Source of the DNA: Streptomyces flavofungini
GTDB taxonomy: Bacteria > Actinomycetota > Actinomycetes > Streptomycetales > Streptomycetaceae
Direction: 5' to 3'
Length of the DNA stretch: 64,000 bases
Assembly (NCBI RefSeq): GCF_030388665.1
Contig: NZ_CP128846.1
Location: 2,108,001 to 2,172,000 of the forward strand
In this document: in pieces, positions 25,265-34,746 of the stretch
How positions within the stretch are numbered: the stretch's first letter is position 1
Layout of the letters: each line of letters begins with the position of its first letter
Notes under the pieces: model-generated
What the model saw: only the letters and a program-made list of their open reading frames with translations
Database searches by the model: none
Told to the model about the DNA's origin: nothing
Program-made: the position numbers and the translations under genes

Positions 25265-26776
25265 ATGACCGCACGGGGGACGACAGCGGTACGGGAGACA
25301 GCAGCGGCACAGGAGACAGCGGTAACCGCACGAGGAACGACGACCCAACTGGGGACCGGCATCGGATGGCGACCGGAGATCGCCGACGCCGTCGAGCGCA
25401 TGCCCGGCATCGACTGGGTCGAGGCCGTCGCCGAGAACGTGTGCCCGGGCCACCTGCCCGACTCGCTGCTGCGGCTGCGCGAGCGCGGCGTGGCCGTCGT
25501 GCCGCACGGCGTCTCGCTCGGCCTCGGCGGCGCGGAGCGCCCGGACGAGGCCCGGCTCACCGCGCTCGCGGAGCGCGCGCAGGCACTCGGCTCACCGCTC
25601 GTCACCGAGCACATCGCCTTCGTACGGGCCGGTGGCGCCCTCACCGCGTCGCCGCACCTCGAAGCGGGACACCTGCTGCCCGTGCCGCGCACCCGCGACG
25701 CGCTCGCCGTGCTGTGCGAGAACGTCCGCATCGCCCAGGACGCGCTGCCCGTACCGCTCGCCGTCGAGAACATCGCCGCCCTCATCTCCTGGCCCGGCGA
25801 GGAGATGACGGAGGGGCAGTTCCTGTACGAGCTGGTGGAGCGGACCGGCGTCCGGCTGCTCATCGACGTCGCCAACCTGCACACCAACCACGTCAACCGG
25901 GGCGAGGACCCGGCCCGCGCCCTGGACGAGCTGCCGGTGGAGGCCATCGCGTACGTCCACGTGGCGGGCGGCTTCGAGCGGGACGGCGTCTGGCACGACA
26001 GCCACGCCCACCCCGTGCCCCGGCCCGTCCTCGACATCCTCGCCGACCTCGCCGCGCGCACCCGGCCGCCGGGGGTGCTCCTGGAGCGGGACGAGAACTT
26101 CCCCGAGGGCGACGAGCTGGAGCGGGAGCTGGCGGCGATCCGGGACACGGTGGCGACGGCGACGACCACGTCCACGGCGTCCACGGCGTCGGCGGCGCTC
26201 CCGGAGGCGTTTCCGGCGGCGGCCCCAGCTCCGGACCGCGCGCCGGACCCGGCCGCCGGACCCGCGCCCACCACGCCCGCGCCCGAGCCGGCCGCCACCC
26301 CCGAAGCCCGCCAGCGCGTCGCCCTCGCCCAGGCCGCCCTGCTCTCCGCCCTCGTCGCCGGCACCCCCGCGCCGGAGGGCTTCGACGGGGCACGCCTGAG
26401 GGTGCAGAGCCGGGCGCTGGCCGCCAAGCGGGCCGACGTGGTGGCGAAGGTCGCCCCCGAACTCCCGTGGATCGTCGGCGAGACGTACCGCGCGGACTTC
26501 CTCGGCTACGCCCGCACCCGCCCCATGACGGGCGGCTACCGCCAGGACGCGCTGGACTTCGCCGAGCACCTGCTGCTCGCCGGGCGGCCCGAGGACGCGG
26601 CGGCGCGGGGCGAGCTGACGGCCTGGTGGCTGGAGCGCTCGGGCCCGAAGCCGCTCGACGGGCGCCCCCTCACCCGCTGGCTGCGCACCCGGGCGGCCCG
26701 GATCGCGCTGCGCAAGGCGCGGCGGCGCACCCCCGGCCACGCAGGCGTGGACGCCGACCCCGCCCCGGCGACGTAG
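25265..26776 (+). CDS. DUF692 (multinuclear iron oxygenase family) protein with C-terminal helical domain
   Basis: 503 residues; ATG with GGAGGGGG upstream. The TIM-barrel DUF692 domain covers ~30-295. Likely iron ligands are His81 (PHGVSLGLG), His116 (TEHIAF), Glu168 (AVENIAAL), Asp201 and His206 ([12 protein letters not shown]), His232 (YVHVAGG), the HDSHAHP loop (~244-250) and Glu274 (LLERDENFP). MbnB and TglH of this family rebuild cysteine in peptides. A Thr/Ala/Pro linker (~297-345) joins a C-terminal helical domain (~350-490; [20 protein letters not shown]) that I associate with SCO6045-type proteins. The peptide substrate is unknown. Confidence 0.85.
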   Translation: MTARGTTAVRETAAAQETAVTARGTTTQLGTGIGWRPEIADAVERMPGIDWVEAVAENVCPGHLPDSLLRLRERGVAVVPHGVSLGLGGAERPDEARLTALAERAQALGSPLVTEHIAFVRAGGALTASPHLEAGHLLPVPRTRDALAVLCENVRIAQDALPVPLAVENIAALISWPGEEMTEGQFLYELVERTGVRLLIDVANLHTNHVNRGEDPARALDELPVEAIAYVHVAGGFERDGVWHDSHAHPVPRPVLDILADLAARTRPPGVLLERDENFPEGDELERELAAIRDTVATATTTSTASTASAALPEAFPAAAPAPDRAPDPAAGPAPTTPAPEPAATPEARQRVALAQAALLSALVAGTPAPEGFDGARLRVQSRALAAKRADVVAKVAPELPWIVGETYRADFLGYARTRPMTGGYRQDALDFAEHLLLAGRPEDAAARGELTAWWLERSGPKPLDGRPLTRWLRTRAARIALRKARRRTPGHAGVDADPAPAT

Positions 26777-26878
26777 CCAACTGCCCCATTTCGTACAGCC
26801 GTTGACGTACTCCGTCCGGTATGCGGGACGCCTCCCCCGCGCCGCGCACTAGCGTGCGGTGGCGCGACAGGAGGCGTC

Positions 26879-27634
26879 ATGCGTTCCCGAATCATCAGCG
26901 GCACCGGTCTCGTCCTCACGGGGCTCGTGGCCACGCTGGCCGCGCTGGTCTATCCCGTGTGGTCGTACGAGGACCGCTCGGGCACCGGCCTCGACGCGCT
27001 CACCTCGCAGACCGTGTCGACCGACTACGGACCGCTGTCCGCGCTCGACCGGGACTTCATCACCAAGGTGCGGCTCGCGGGCCTGTGGGAGCTGCCCGCG
27101 GGCCAGCAGGCCGGGGAGCGCGGCACCACCCGGGCCGTGCACGTCGCGGGCAAGCACCTGGTCGAGGGGCACACGTTCCTGGACGCGCGGGTGCGCGAGG
27201 TGGCGGCGGCGCTGCGGCTCGAACTGCCCAGCCAGCCCAGCGCCCAGCAGCGGCGCTGGCTCGCGGAGCTGAGCGCGGAGCGCGGCACGGCGTACGACGT
27301 GAAGTTCGCGAACATCCTGCGGCGCGCGCACGGCACGGTCTTCTCGCTGGTGGCGGAGGTCCGCGCCACCACCCGCAACTCCCAGGTGCGCGCACTCGCC
27401 GACGACGCGAACACCACGGTCCTCGACCACATCAAGGTCCTGGAGGGGACGGGCCTCGTCGACTTCGACGGCCTGGCCCGCGACGCCGCCACGTCCACGA
27501 CCCCGCCACCGGACCGCTCCCCCGCGCCCCCCGGCCCCCAGGACTCCCCGCCCCCCGCGGCACCGGTGTCCCCGACTCCCACGTACTCCCTGCCCCCCGC
27601 CGTCTCACGGCCCGCGCCCGGACTGCGCGACTGA
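26879..27634 (+). CDS. DUF4142 membrane-anchored protein (paralogue 2)
   Basis: 251 residues; AGGAGG 5-6 nt before ATG. An N-terminal helix (TGLVLTGLVATLAALVYPVW) precedes the DUF4142 domain (DRDFITKVRLAGLWELPAGQ to LDHIKVLEGTGLVDFDG) and a Pro-rich tail. It shares most conserved positions with the 24377 protein, so this is a local duplication. A TAGCGT promoter box at 26850-26855 fits a short leader carrying the ribosome-binding site. Confidence 0.82.
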   Translation: MRSRIISGTGLVLTGLVATLAALVYPVWSYEDRSGTGLDALTSQTVSTDYGPLSALDRDFITKVRLAGLWELPAGQQAGERGTTRAVHVAGKHLVEGHTFLDARVREVAAALRLELPSQPSAQQRRWLAELSAERGTAYDVKFANILRRAHGTVFSLVAEVRATTRNSQVRALADDANTTVLDHIKVLEGTGLVDFDGLARDAATSTTPPPDRSPAPPGPQDSPPPAAPVSPTPTYSLPPAVSRPAPGLRD

Positions 27635-27739
27635 GGCAGGACGGTGGGGCCGGACCGGCGGGACAGCCAGTGCGGCGGGGGCGTCCACATCGTGGAATAC
27701 CGGTAGCGGCGTCACAGCTCCTTCACATAGAAATCCGGC

Positions 27740-28510
27740 ATGTTCTGGGTCCCGCTGCTGCTCCTCGCCTGTGCTCTCGCCGCGCTGTCCTGCGGCCGAC
27801 TCTGCGTGGCGGCCGTGCGGGCCGCGGCCAGTGAGCCGCGCGGGGCGCACGAGGGACGGCGTCTGACGCTGTACGAGGCGGCGTTCCTGTCGGGCGGGCC
27901 CGGCCGGGTCGTCGACGTGGCACTGCTCTCGATGGCGCGGGGGCGGCGGCTCCTGCTCGCGCACACGGGATGGGCGACCGTGGTGGATCCGGTGCCCGGG
28001 GACGACCTGGAGCGGTCGGTGCTCGGGGCGATAGGTCCGGCCGGGCAGTCGCGGATCGCGCCGGTGCGCACGGCCGCGGCGGCCGGTGACGGGGTGCGGG
28101 CGCTCGCGGACCGGCTGGTCGCGGCGGGACTCGCGGTGCCGGACGGGATGTGGTCGGGGATCGCGGGCGCGGCGCGGCAGGTGCGGGCGGCCGCGGTCGC
28201 CGTCGTGGTCCTCGGGGCGTGCGCGACGCTGCTTCCCGCCGAGGGTCGGGAGGGGGAGCTGCCGGTCGCGGTCTGGTTCGCGCTGCCGTTCTTCCTCACC
28301 GTGAGCTGCCTGGCCATCGCCCGCTTCGAGGTGCCGACCACGCGCTGGGCGTCCCCGGCGGGGCGGCGGCTGCTCGGCGCGCTGCCCTCGCGGGACGACC
28401 TGACGTCGGTGGCCGTGCGGGGCCTGCGCGCCCTGGAGGACCCGGCGCTGCGCGCCGCGCTCTCCCACCGGGACCCGAACCTCGACGGGTACCGCGACGC
28501 CCGGCCGTAG
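27740..28510 (+). CDS. TIGR04222-like membrane protein
   Basis: 256 residues. One helix at the N-terminus (FWVPLLLLACALAAL), a soluble domain (~40-150; LTLYEAAFLSGGPGRVVDVALLSMARG, GWATVVDPVPGDD), then two adjacent helices (~155-205). LYEAAFLSGGPGRVV is the part I recognise from TIGR04222 proteins, which often accompany DUF692 genes. The Gly/Cys-rich tail seen in many relatives is absent. TAGAAA lies 6 nt before the ATG. Confidence 0.65.
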   Translation: MFWVPLLLLACALAALSCGRLCVAAVRAAASEPRGAHEGRRLTLYEAAFLSGGPGRVVDVALLSMARGRRLLLAHTGWATVVDPVPGDDLERSVLGAIGPAGQSRIAPVRTAAAAGDGVRALADRLVAAGLAVPDGMWSGIAGAARQVRAAAVAVVVLGACATLLPAEGREGELPVAVWFALPFFLTVSCLAIARFEVPTTRWASPAGRRLLGALPSRDDLTSVAVRGLRALEDPALRAALSHRDPNLDGYRDARP

Positions 28511-28672
28511 GGCTGCGCGCGGCCGGTTCGAGGGGCCATTGGGGCGCGACTCGCGACGCCCGCGGGCCGGTGCTGGACTTTGCCGCCCTTCGAACTAAGT
28601 ATCCCTTTTGTTGTGATTTTGCGATTTACGCGATCACTTGGGCCCGCGCCGCGAAAGGGACACAGAACAGCG

Positions 28673-30316
28673 ATGAGAGCACCAGCAACCGCCGCCGCCC
28701 GGTACAGAGCCGTCAGAGCCGTCGGCACCATCGGCTCCCTCGCCCTGACCGCCCTCGCCGCGGCCCCCGCGAGCGCCGCCCCCCTCTCCGGCGCCTTGGC
28801 CACCCCCTCCTCCGAGACCCTCGGCACCGCCCTCGCCGCCCAGCGCGCCCAGATCGCCGGCATCGACTTCGGCCCCTGCCCGCGGGTGGAGAACCTGCCG
28901 CCGTCCGTGGAGTGCGGCACGGTCGCCGTCCCCCTCGACTACGCCCACCCCGACGGCAAGCAGATCCGGCTCACCGTCAGCCGCGTCGAGGCCACCGGGA
29001 AGTCGGGCCGGGCCGTGGTGTCGCGGCAGGGCGCGCTCGTCTTCAACCCGGGCGGCCCGGGCGCGTCCGGGATGTACTTCCCGATGGTCGGCCCGATGCC
29101 GGAGTGGCGGCGCATCGCGGCGGCGTACGACCTCGTCGGCTACGCCCCGCGCGGGGTGGGCCGCTCCGCGCCGCTGTCCTGCCAGGACCCCGAGCAGTTC
29201 ACCAAGGCGCCCACCAACTCGCCGACGCACCCCGACGCCTCGTACAAGGCGGAGCGCATCGCGCGGGCGAAGGCCTACGCACGCGGCTGCGCCCGGCACG
29301 CGGGCCCGGACCTGCGGCACTACACCACCCTCAACAACGCCCGGGACCTGGACGTCCTCCGCGCCGCGCTCGGCGAGCGGAAGCTGACGTTCATGGGCGC
29401 CTCGTACGGCACCTACATCGGCTCCGTCTACGCGACGCTGTTCCCCGGGCACGTGCGCCGCATGGTCTTCGACTCGGCGGTCAACCCGTCCCCGGACCAG
29501 ATCTGGTACGCCAACAACCTGGACCAGTCCTTCGCCTTCGAGCGACGCTGGGCGGACTTCCGCACCTGGGTCGCCAAGCACCACAAGACGTACCGCCTGG
29601 GCACCACGCCCGAGGAGGTGCAGCGCTCCTACGAGACCGTCCGCGCCGAGCTGACGCACAAGCCCGCGGGCGGCAAGGTCGGCTCCTCGCAGCTGCGGGC
29701 GGCGTTCCTGCGGGCCGCGTACTACGACGACTACTGGCCGATGCGGGCGACGGCCCTCTCACAGTATCTGAAGGGCAACCCGCAGCCGCTGATCCAGCAG
29801 GCCGCGCCGCATCCGGCGGCGGCCGCCGAGGACGAGAACGGCAACGCCGTCTACACGGCCGTCGAGTGCAACGACGCCGCCTGGCCCACCGACTTCCCCA
29901 CCTGGGACCGCGACAACTCCGCCCTCGCGCGCATCGCCCCGTTCGAGACCTGGGACAACGCCTGGATGAACCTGCCGTGCGCCTACTGGCCCGCGCCGCG
30001 CCAGCAGCCCCTGGACGTGCGCACCGCCCCGGGCGCGCTGCCCCCGACCCTGATCCTGGCCGCCGAGCGGGACGCGGCGACGCCGTACGAGGGCGCTCTC
30101 GAACTGCACCACCGGCTCGCGGGTTCGGTCCTCGTGACCGAGAAGGACGCGGGCACGCACGGCATCGCGGGCGGCCCGAACGCCTGCGTCAACGGCCACA
30201 CGGAGGCGTATCTCCTGGAGGGCGAGCTCCCGGTGCGGCGCGCGTCGTGCGCGCCGCACCCGGAACCGAAGCCGCTGTCGACGGGACGGGCGGCGGGTCT
30301 TCCCAAGCCGCTCTAG
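28673..30316 (+). CDS. Secreted alpha/beta hydrolase, tripeptidyl-aminopeptidase (SlpD/Tap) type
   Basis: 547 residues starting MRAPATAAARYR (GAAAGGGA ~10 nt upstream). The Sec signal is cleaved near ALAAAPASAAP. Nucleophile Ser is in FMGASYGTYIGSVYA. LVFNPGGPGASG is the oxyanion segment, the Asp is in LAAERDAATPYEGA, and the His is in DAGTHGIAGG. The C-terminal TAP-like domain is present. Members trim N-terminal tripeptides from secreted proteins or peptides. An unusually AT-rich patch (28592-28635) just upstream is probably the promoter. Confidence 0.9.
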   Translation: MRAPATAAARYRAVRAVGTIGSLALTALAAAPASAAPLSGALATPSSETLGTALAAQRAQIAGIDFGPCPRVENLPPSVECGTVAVPLDYAHPDGKQIRLTVSRVEATGKSGRAVVSRQGALVFNPGGPGASGMYFPMVGPMPEWRRIAAAYDLVGYAPRGVGRSAPLSCQDPEQFTKAPTNSPTHPDASYKAERIARAKAYARGCARHAGPDLRHYTTLNNARDLDVLRAALGERKLTFMGASYGTYIGSVYATLFPGHVRRMVFDSAVNPSPDQIWYANNLDQSFAFERRWADFRTWVAKHHKTYRLGTTPEEVQRSYETVRAELTHKPAGGKVGSSQLRAAFLRAAYYDDYWPMRATALSQYLKGNPQPLIQQAAPHPAAAAEDENGNAVYTAVECNDAAWPTDFPTWDRDNSALARIAPFETWDNAWMNLPCAYWPAPRQQPLDVRTAPGALPPTLILAAERDAATPYEGALELHHRLAGSVLVTEKDAGTHGIAGGPNACVNGHTEAYLLEGELPVRRASCAPHPEPKPLSTGRAAGLPKPL

Positions 30317-30319
30317 GCG

Positions 30320-30694
30320 TCAGAGCGCCCCCAGGCGCTCCAGCGGGAACGGCGGCTGGGCCAACGGACGCACCGCCAGCCGCGTCAGCGGCAGGACGTT
30401 GTCATCGCCGGCGGTGCGGTTGGCATGCAGTACGCCACAGTGGGTGCAGCGGTGGACGAGGACCCACTCGCCGTCTCCTCGTACGGAGATGGCGAGGGGT
30501 TCCATCCTGGCTCCGCAGTCCGCCGCCCGGTCGCCCGGGGTGTCGTCGAGGTGACGGCTCCACAGGCAGTTCGGGCAGTGGTTGCGGTGGTCGGTGCCCG
30601 GTGCGGTCATCGACACGTCGAGACCGCACTGCAGGCAGCGGAAGGACTGGGCGCGAGCTTCAGTGCGCGCCCGCCGCGAGGTGTTGCGTGACAT
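30320..30694 (-). CDS. RNHCP-domain zinc protein
   Basis: 124 residues from ATG 30694 (GGAG ~11 nt upstream). SFRCLQCGLDVS, RNHCPNCLWSRHLD and HRCTHCGVLHANR are the CxxC knuckles of the RNHCP domain, giving six zinc-type cysteines. It is a small cytoplasmic protein of unknown role, possibly nucleic-acid binding. Convergent with the peptidase gene, 3 bp apart. Confidence 0.88.
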   Translation of the reverse strand: MSRNTSRRARTEARAQSFRCLQCGLDVSMTAPGTDHRNHCPNCLWSRHLDDTPGDRAADCGARMEPLAISVRGDGEWVLVHRCTHCGVLHANRTAGDDNVLPLTRLAVRPLAQPPFPLERLGAL

Positions 30695-30876
30695 GGGAGA
30701 GAGAACTCCTGAGCGATGCGGAACGGGGTGAACTCGAGAGATTCCGCAGGGCCCTGGGCATACAACACCGGCTTCCATCAGAGGGGTTCGACTGAAGGGT
30801 CGTTCGACCTCTCAGGCAGAGGTTCGACCTCTCGATGAAACCCTCCGCGCGGCGGGCGCGGCAACCGGATTTCGGC

Positions 30877-31596
30877 TCAGGCGAGGCCCGCCACGAGGTC
30901 CGCCACGGACTTGCGGCGGCCGGTGAAGAACGGGACCTCCTCGCGGACGTGCATGCGGGCCTCGGAGGCGCGCAGGTGCCGCATGAGGTCGACGATGCGG
31001 TACAGCTCGTCGGCCTCGAAGGCCAGCAGCCACTCGTAGTCGCCGAGGGAGAACGAGGCGACCGTGTTGGCGCGCACGTCGGGGAAGCCGCGGGCCATCT
31101 TGCCGTGGTCGGCGAGCATGCGGCGGCGGTCCTCGTCGGGCAGCAGGTACCAGTCGTAGGAGCGCACGAAGGGGTACACCGAGACGTAGTCGCGGGGCGT
31201 CTCGTCGGCGAGGAACGCCGGGATGTGCGACTTGTTGAACTCGGCGGGGCGGTGCAGCGCCATGTTCGACCAGACCGGCTCCAGGGCGCGGCCGAGCTTG
31301 GTGCGCCGGAAGAGGTTGTACGCCTCCTGGAGCTCGTCGGCGGTCTCCGCGTGCCACCAGATCATGACGTCGGCGTCGGCGCGCAGGCCGGACACGTCGT
31401 AGGTGCCGCGGACGGTGATGTCACGGGCCGCGAGCTTGTCGAACAGCTCCTGGACCTCGTCGGCGTACCCGAGGCGGCTCTCGGGCAGGACGTCGCGCAG
31501 CTTGAAGACGGACCACAGGGTGTAGCGGATGACCTCGTTGAGGTCCTTGGCCTTCTTGCCGGCGTTCGGGATCTTGGCGGGGGCGTCGTCACTCAT
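30877..31596 (-). CDS. hemQ: Coproheme decarboxylase HemQ (chlorite-dismutase family)
   Basis: 239 residues from ATG 31596. It oxidatively decarboxylates coproheme to heme b, the last step of the coproporphyrin-dependent pathway of Gram-positives. [31 protein letters not shown], the proximal-His segment [18 protein letters not shown], and [17 protein letters not shown] with [19 protein letters not shown] are family signatures. It lies 86 bp downstream of hemY on the same strand, so they probably form one operon. Confidence 0.95.
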   Translation of the reverse strand: MSDDAPAKIPNAGKKAKDLNEVIRYTLWSVFKLRDVLPESRLGYADEVQELFDKLAARDITVRGTYDVSGLRADADVMIWWHAETADELQEAYNLFRRTKLGRALEPVWSNMALHRPAEFNKSHIPAFLADETPRDYVSVYPFVRSYDWYLLPDEDRRRMLADHGKMARGFPDVRANTVASFSLGDYEWLLAFEADELYRIVDLMRHLRASEARMHVREEVPFFTGRRKSVADLVAGLA

Positions 31597-31682
31597 GCGG
31601 CCATTCTCCCGCGCCGCCGCGCAGGCTCCGCACCGGGTTCGCGGTGAGCTCGCGCACGCCCGCCCGTCGCCCACCACCACCC

Positions 31683-33173
31683 TCAACCGAAGCGCTGCGC
31701 GCTGTCCCTCTTGCCTGCGACATCCCCCGTCTTGCCGCCGACATCCCCCGTCAGCCGGTCCACCGCCGCGTTGGCGCTGGCGATGCAGGCGGGGATGCCC
31801 ACTCCGTCGTACGCGGCCCCGCAGACCGCGAGGCCCGGCATCCGCCCCACGTGCTCGCGGACGCGGGCCACGCGCGCGTGGTGGCCCACGGGGTACTGCG
31901 GCAGGCCGCTGTCCCAGCGGGTGACGGCCGAGGCGACGGGCGCCGCGTCGAGGCCGGTGGCGGCGCGCAGATCCCCCCGCGACACGTCGACCAGCTCGTC
32001 GTCCGGGCGGCCCAGGTCCTTCTCGTCGCCGTACCGCCCCACGGACGTGCGCAGCACGAACAGCTCCGGGTCCTGGTCCGCGATCCACCCCCACTTCTGG
32101 CTCGCGAACGTCGACGCCTTGATGGTCCGCCCGTCCACGGGCGGCACCAGGAACCCGCTCCCCTCGGGCAGCGCGCCCACGTCGGCCCTGCGGTAGGCGA
32201 GGGTGATCAGCGCCATGGAGGCGTACTCGACGGCGCGCAGCTCGGCGGCGGCGCCGGGGACGTCGTGCTCCAGGAGACGGGCGGCGTGCGGGGCGGGCAC
32301 GGCGAGGACGACGGCGTCGGCCTCCAGGTCCCAGTCGTCGACGTACACCTCCCAGCCGTCCTCGACCCGGCGCAGCCCGTGGACGGCGCTCTTCAGGAGG
32401 ATCTCGCCGCCCCGCGCCCGCACCGACTCCGCGACGGCGAGCGGCAGTCGGCCGACGCCGCCGTCGATGCCCATGAAGACGGGGCCCTGCTGCTGGTTCC
32501 CGGCGGCGCGGGCCTGGAGGTCGCGGACGCCCTCGGTGAGGGAGGTGTGGGTGCGGGCGGCCTCGAAGAGCTGCGGGACGGCGGAGCGCATCGAGATGCG
32601 GTACGCGTCCCCGGCGTACACCCCGCCGAGCAGGGGCTCCACCAGGCGGTCCACGACCTCGCGGCCGACCCGGCGGGCGACGTACTCCCCGACCGCGACG
32701 TCGTCACCGACCTCGGTGGGCGGCAGTTCGCGGTCCCGCCCGATACGGCGCAGGCCCTCGTCGGAGAGCACCCCGGCGACGGCGGACGCGTCGCCGGGCA
32801 CGCCCATGACGTGCCCCTTGGGCATGGGCCGCAGCGCGCCGCGGGTCCAGATCGCGGCGCTCGCCGTCGCCGGTGCCTGAAGCCGGTCGCCGAGGCCCAC
32901 CTCGCGGGCCAGACCGACCGCCTCCGGCCTGCGGGCCAGCATGGACTCGGCGCCGAGGTCGACGTGTACGCCCGCGATCTCGCCCGCGCGCAGCTTCCCG
33001 CCGAGCCGGTCGGAGGCCTCGAGGACGGTGACGCGCGCTCCGGCGTCGAGGAGTCGGTGCGCGGCGGCGAGACCCGCGATGCCGCCACCGATGACGACGA
33101 CGTGGCCGAGGCCGCCCGGGGGGCCGTCGGGGGCGGAGGGGTGCTGGCTCGTCCGTGTGTCCGCTGCGCGCAT
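31683..33173 (-). CDS. hemY: Coproporphyrinogen/protoporphyrinogen oxidase HemY
   Basis: 496 residues. [21 protein letters not shown] (~25-45) is the FAD-binding Rossmann motif, followed by [35 protein letters not shown]-like tail and [22 protein letters not shown] (C-terminal FAD contact) are typical of oxygen-dependent HemY. It acts on coproporphyrinogen III in actinobacteria, feeding ferrochelatase and HemQ. Same strand and order as hemQ. Confidence 0.94.
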   Translation of the reverse strand: MRAADTRTSQHPSAPDGPPGGLGHVVVIGGGIAGLAAAHRLLDAGARVTVLEASDRLGGKLRAGEIAGVHVDLGAESMLARRPEAVGLAREVGLGDRLQAPATASAAIWTRGALRPMPKGHVMGVPGDASAVAGVLSDEGLRRIGRDRELPPTEVGDDVAVGEYVARRVGREVVDRLVEPLLGGVYAGDAYRISMRSAVPQLFEAARTHTSLTEGVRDLQARAAGNQQQGPVFMGIDGGVGRLPLAVAESVRARGGEILLKSAVHGLRRVEDGWEVYVDDWDLEADAVVLAVPAPHAARLLEHDVPGAAAELRAVEYASMALITLAYRRADVGALPEGSGFLVPPVDGRTIKASTFASQKWGWIADQDPELFVLRTSVGRYGDEKDLGRPDDELVDVSRGDLRAATGLDAAPVASAVTRWDSGLPQYPVGHHARVARVREHVGRMPGLAVCGAAYDGVGIPACIASANAAVDRLTGDVGGKTGDVAGKRDSAQRFG

Positions 33174-33383
33174 GCCCCCACTCTCTCAGAGCCCCTCCGC
33201 AGTGCTTCCGGGCACCTGAACGCCTCCGGCCCAGTCACCCGCACACCCTCCGGTCCCCGGCACGCTTCCGGACGAGTCCCGTCCGTGACCGCGCCGGAAC
33301 CTCATCGGGACCACCCGGACCGAACATCGTGACCGGCCCCGGCGTCGTAGGAGCACACTCACCACGATCTCGGGGGTACGTCG

Positions 33384-34661
33384 ATGCACACGTCCAGCAC
33401 GTCAGGGTCATCCGGTACGGGCGGCGGGCCCGCGCCCGCCGGGGCGCCACCGGCCCCGGGCGCGCCGACGCCCCGCGGCCGGGCGGGGCGCACCGCGCGG
33501 CGGGGTCCGCTCACCGGGCTCGCCGCGGTGCTCCTCACCGTGACGCTCGCGCTCGCGGGGTGCGGCGCGGGCGGCGACAGCGACGACAAGAGCAGTGACT
33601 CCGGCGGCGACCGGGCCGCGGGGGCGCAGGCCAGCCAGGGGCCCGCCGACGGCGGCGGCGCCCTGACCGACGAGAGCGGGGCGCGGGACGGCGCCAAGGC
33701 GGACGGCGAACGCGCCGGGAGCGGGAAGGAGCGCGCGGGCGGCGACGCCCGGAATCCGTCCGGGCCGCTGCGGGCGGCCGACACCCACATCATCCGCACG
33801 GCCTCCCTGACCGTACGCGTCAAGGACGTGCCGCGGGCCCTGGAGCGGGCGCGGACGGCGGCCGAGGGCGCGGGCGGTCTGGTCGGCGACGAGTCCACGG
33901 ACCGCGACCGGCGCGGCCACGACCGCTCCCGCGTCGTGCTCCGCGTCCCCCAGGACCGCTACGAGCAGGTCCTCTCCGACCTCGCGGGCACGGGGAAGCT
34001 GATCAGCCGCAACGCCAAGGCCGAGGACGTCACCGAGGAGGTCGTGGACGTCGAGAGCCGGATCAGGACGCAGCGGGCGAGCGTGGCGCGGGTGCGGGCG
34101 CTGATGGACAAGGCCACGAAGATCAGCGACATCGTCTCGCTGGAGGGCGAGCTGAGCGGCCGTCAGGCGGACCTGGAGGCCCTGCTCGCGCGGCAGTCCT
34201 CGCTGAAGGACCGTACGACGATGGCCACCATCACGCTCACGCTCACCGAGTCGCCCCTGAGCGGCAGGGACAGTGAGGACGACGAGGGCCCGACGTTCGC
34301 GGGCGCGCTGTCCGGCGGCTGGGGCGCGTTCGTGACCATGCTGGGCTGGCTGGCGGTCGCCCTGGCGGCGGCCCTGCCGTTCGCGGCGGTCGCGGCGCTG
34401 CTGGTGCTGCTGTGGCTGAGGGTGGTGCGGCCGAGGGCGGCGCGGCGGGCGGTGGCGGTGCCCGCGGGGCCGGGCACGGGGGTGGCCGCGGGCTCGGGCG
34501 GGACGGCACCTCCCGCCGGGCCGGGAGGCACGGGGGCCTCTGGTGCCGACGGCACGGGCGGCTCCGGCAGCGGCGGCGGCACCGCCGGGACCGGTCCGGG
34601 CAGCGGCGGCGCGAGCGGCCCCGAGGCCCCCAAGGCCCCGAAGGCCCCGGGCGGTTCGTGA
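33384..34661 (+). CDS. DUF4349 lipoprotein
   Basis: 425 residues. A long N-terminal Pro/Gly segment precedes an export helix ending TLALAGCGAG (lipobox LAGC). After an acidic/Gly linker comes the DUF4349 domain: HIIRTASLTVRVKDVPRALERA, VPQDRYEQVLSDLAGTGKLI and VDVESRIRTQRASVARVRALM, with a helical region probably forming a coiled coil (~215-280). A C-terminal membrane helix (~315-350) and a Gly/Pro-rich cytoplasmic tail follow. Role unknown; often an envelope sensor-like protein. ATG has GGGGGTACGTCG upstream. Confidence 0.8.
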   Translation: MHTSSTSGSSGTGGGPAPAGAPPAPGAPTPRGRAGRTARRGPLTGLAAVLLTVTLALAGCGAGGDSDDKSSDSGGDRAAGAQASQGPADGGGALTDESGARDGAKADGERAGSGKERAGGDARNPSGPLRAADTHIIRTASLTVRVKDVPRALERARTAAEGAGGLVGDESTDRDRRGHDRSRVVLRVPQDRYEQVLSDLAGTGKLISRNAKAEDVTEEVVDVESRIRTQRASVARVRALMDKATKISDIVSLEGELSGRQADLEALLARQSSLKDRTTMATITLTLTESPLSGRDSEDDEGPTFAGALSGGWGAFVTMLGWLAVALAAALPFAAVAALLVLLWLRVVRPRAARRAVAVPAGPGTGVAAGSGGTAPPAGPGGTGASGADGTGGSGSGGGTAGTGPGSGGASGPEAPKAPKAPGGS

Positions 34662-34746
34662 CCGACGCGGGGGCGGTGCAGGGTCCCGGTGCCGTGCCGG
34701 GGGCGGCGCCGGGGCCCGAACTGACCCCGCCCCGTAGCGTGTCCGC

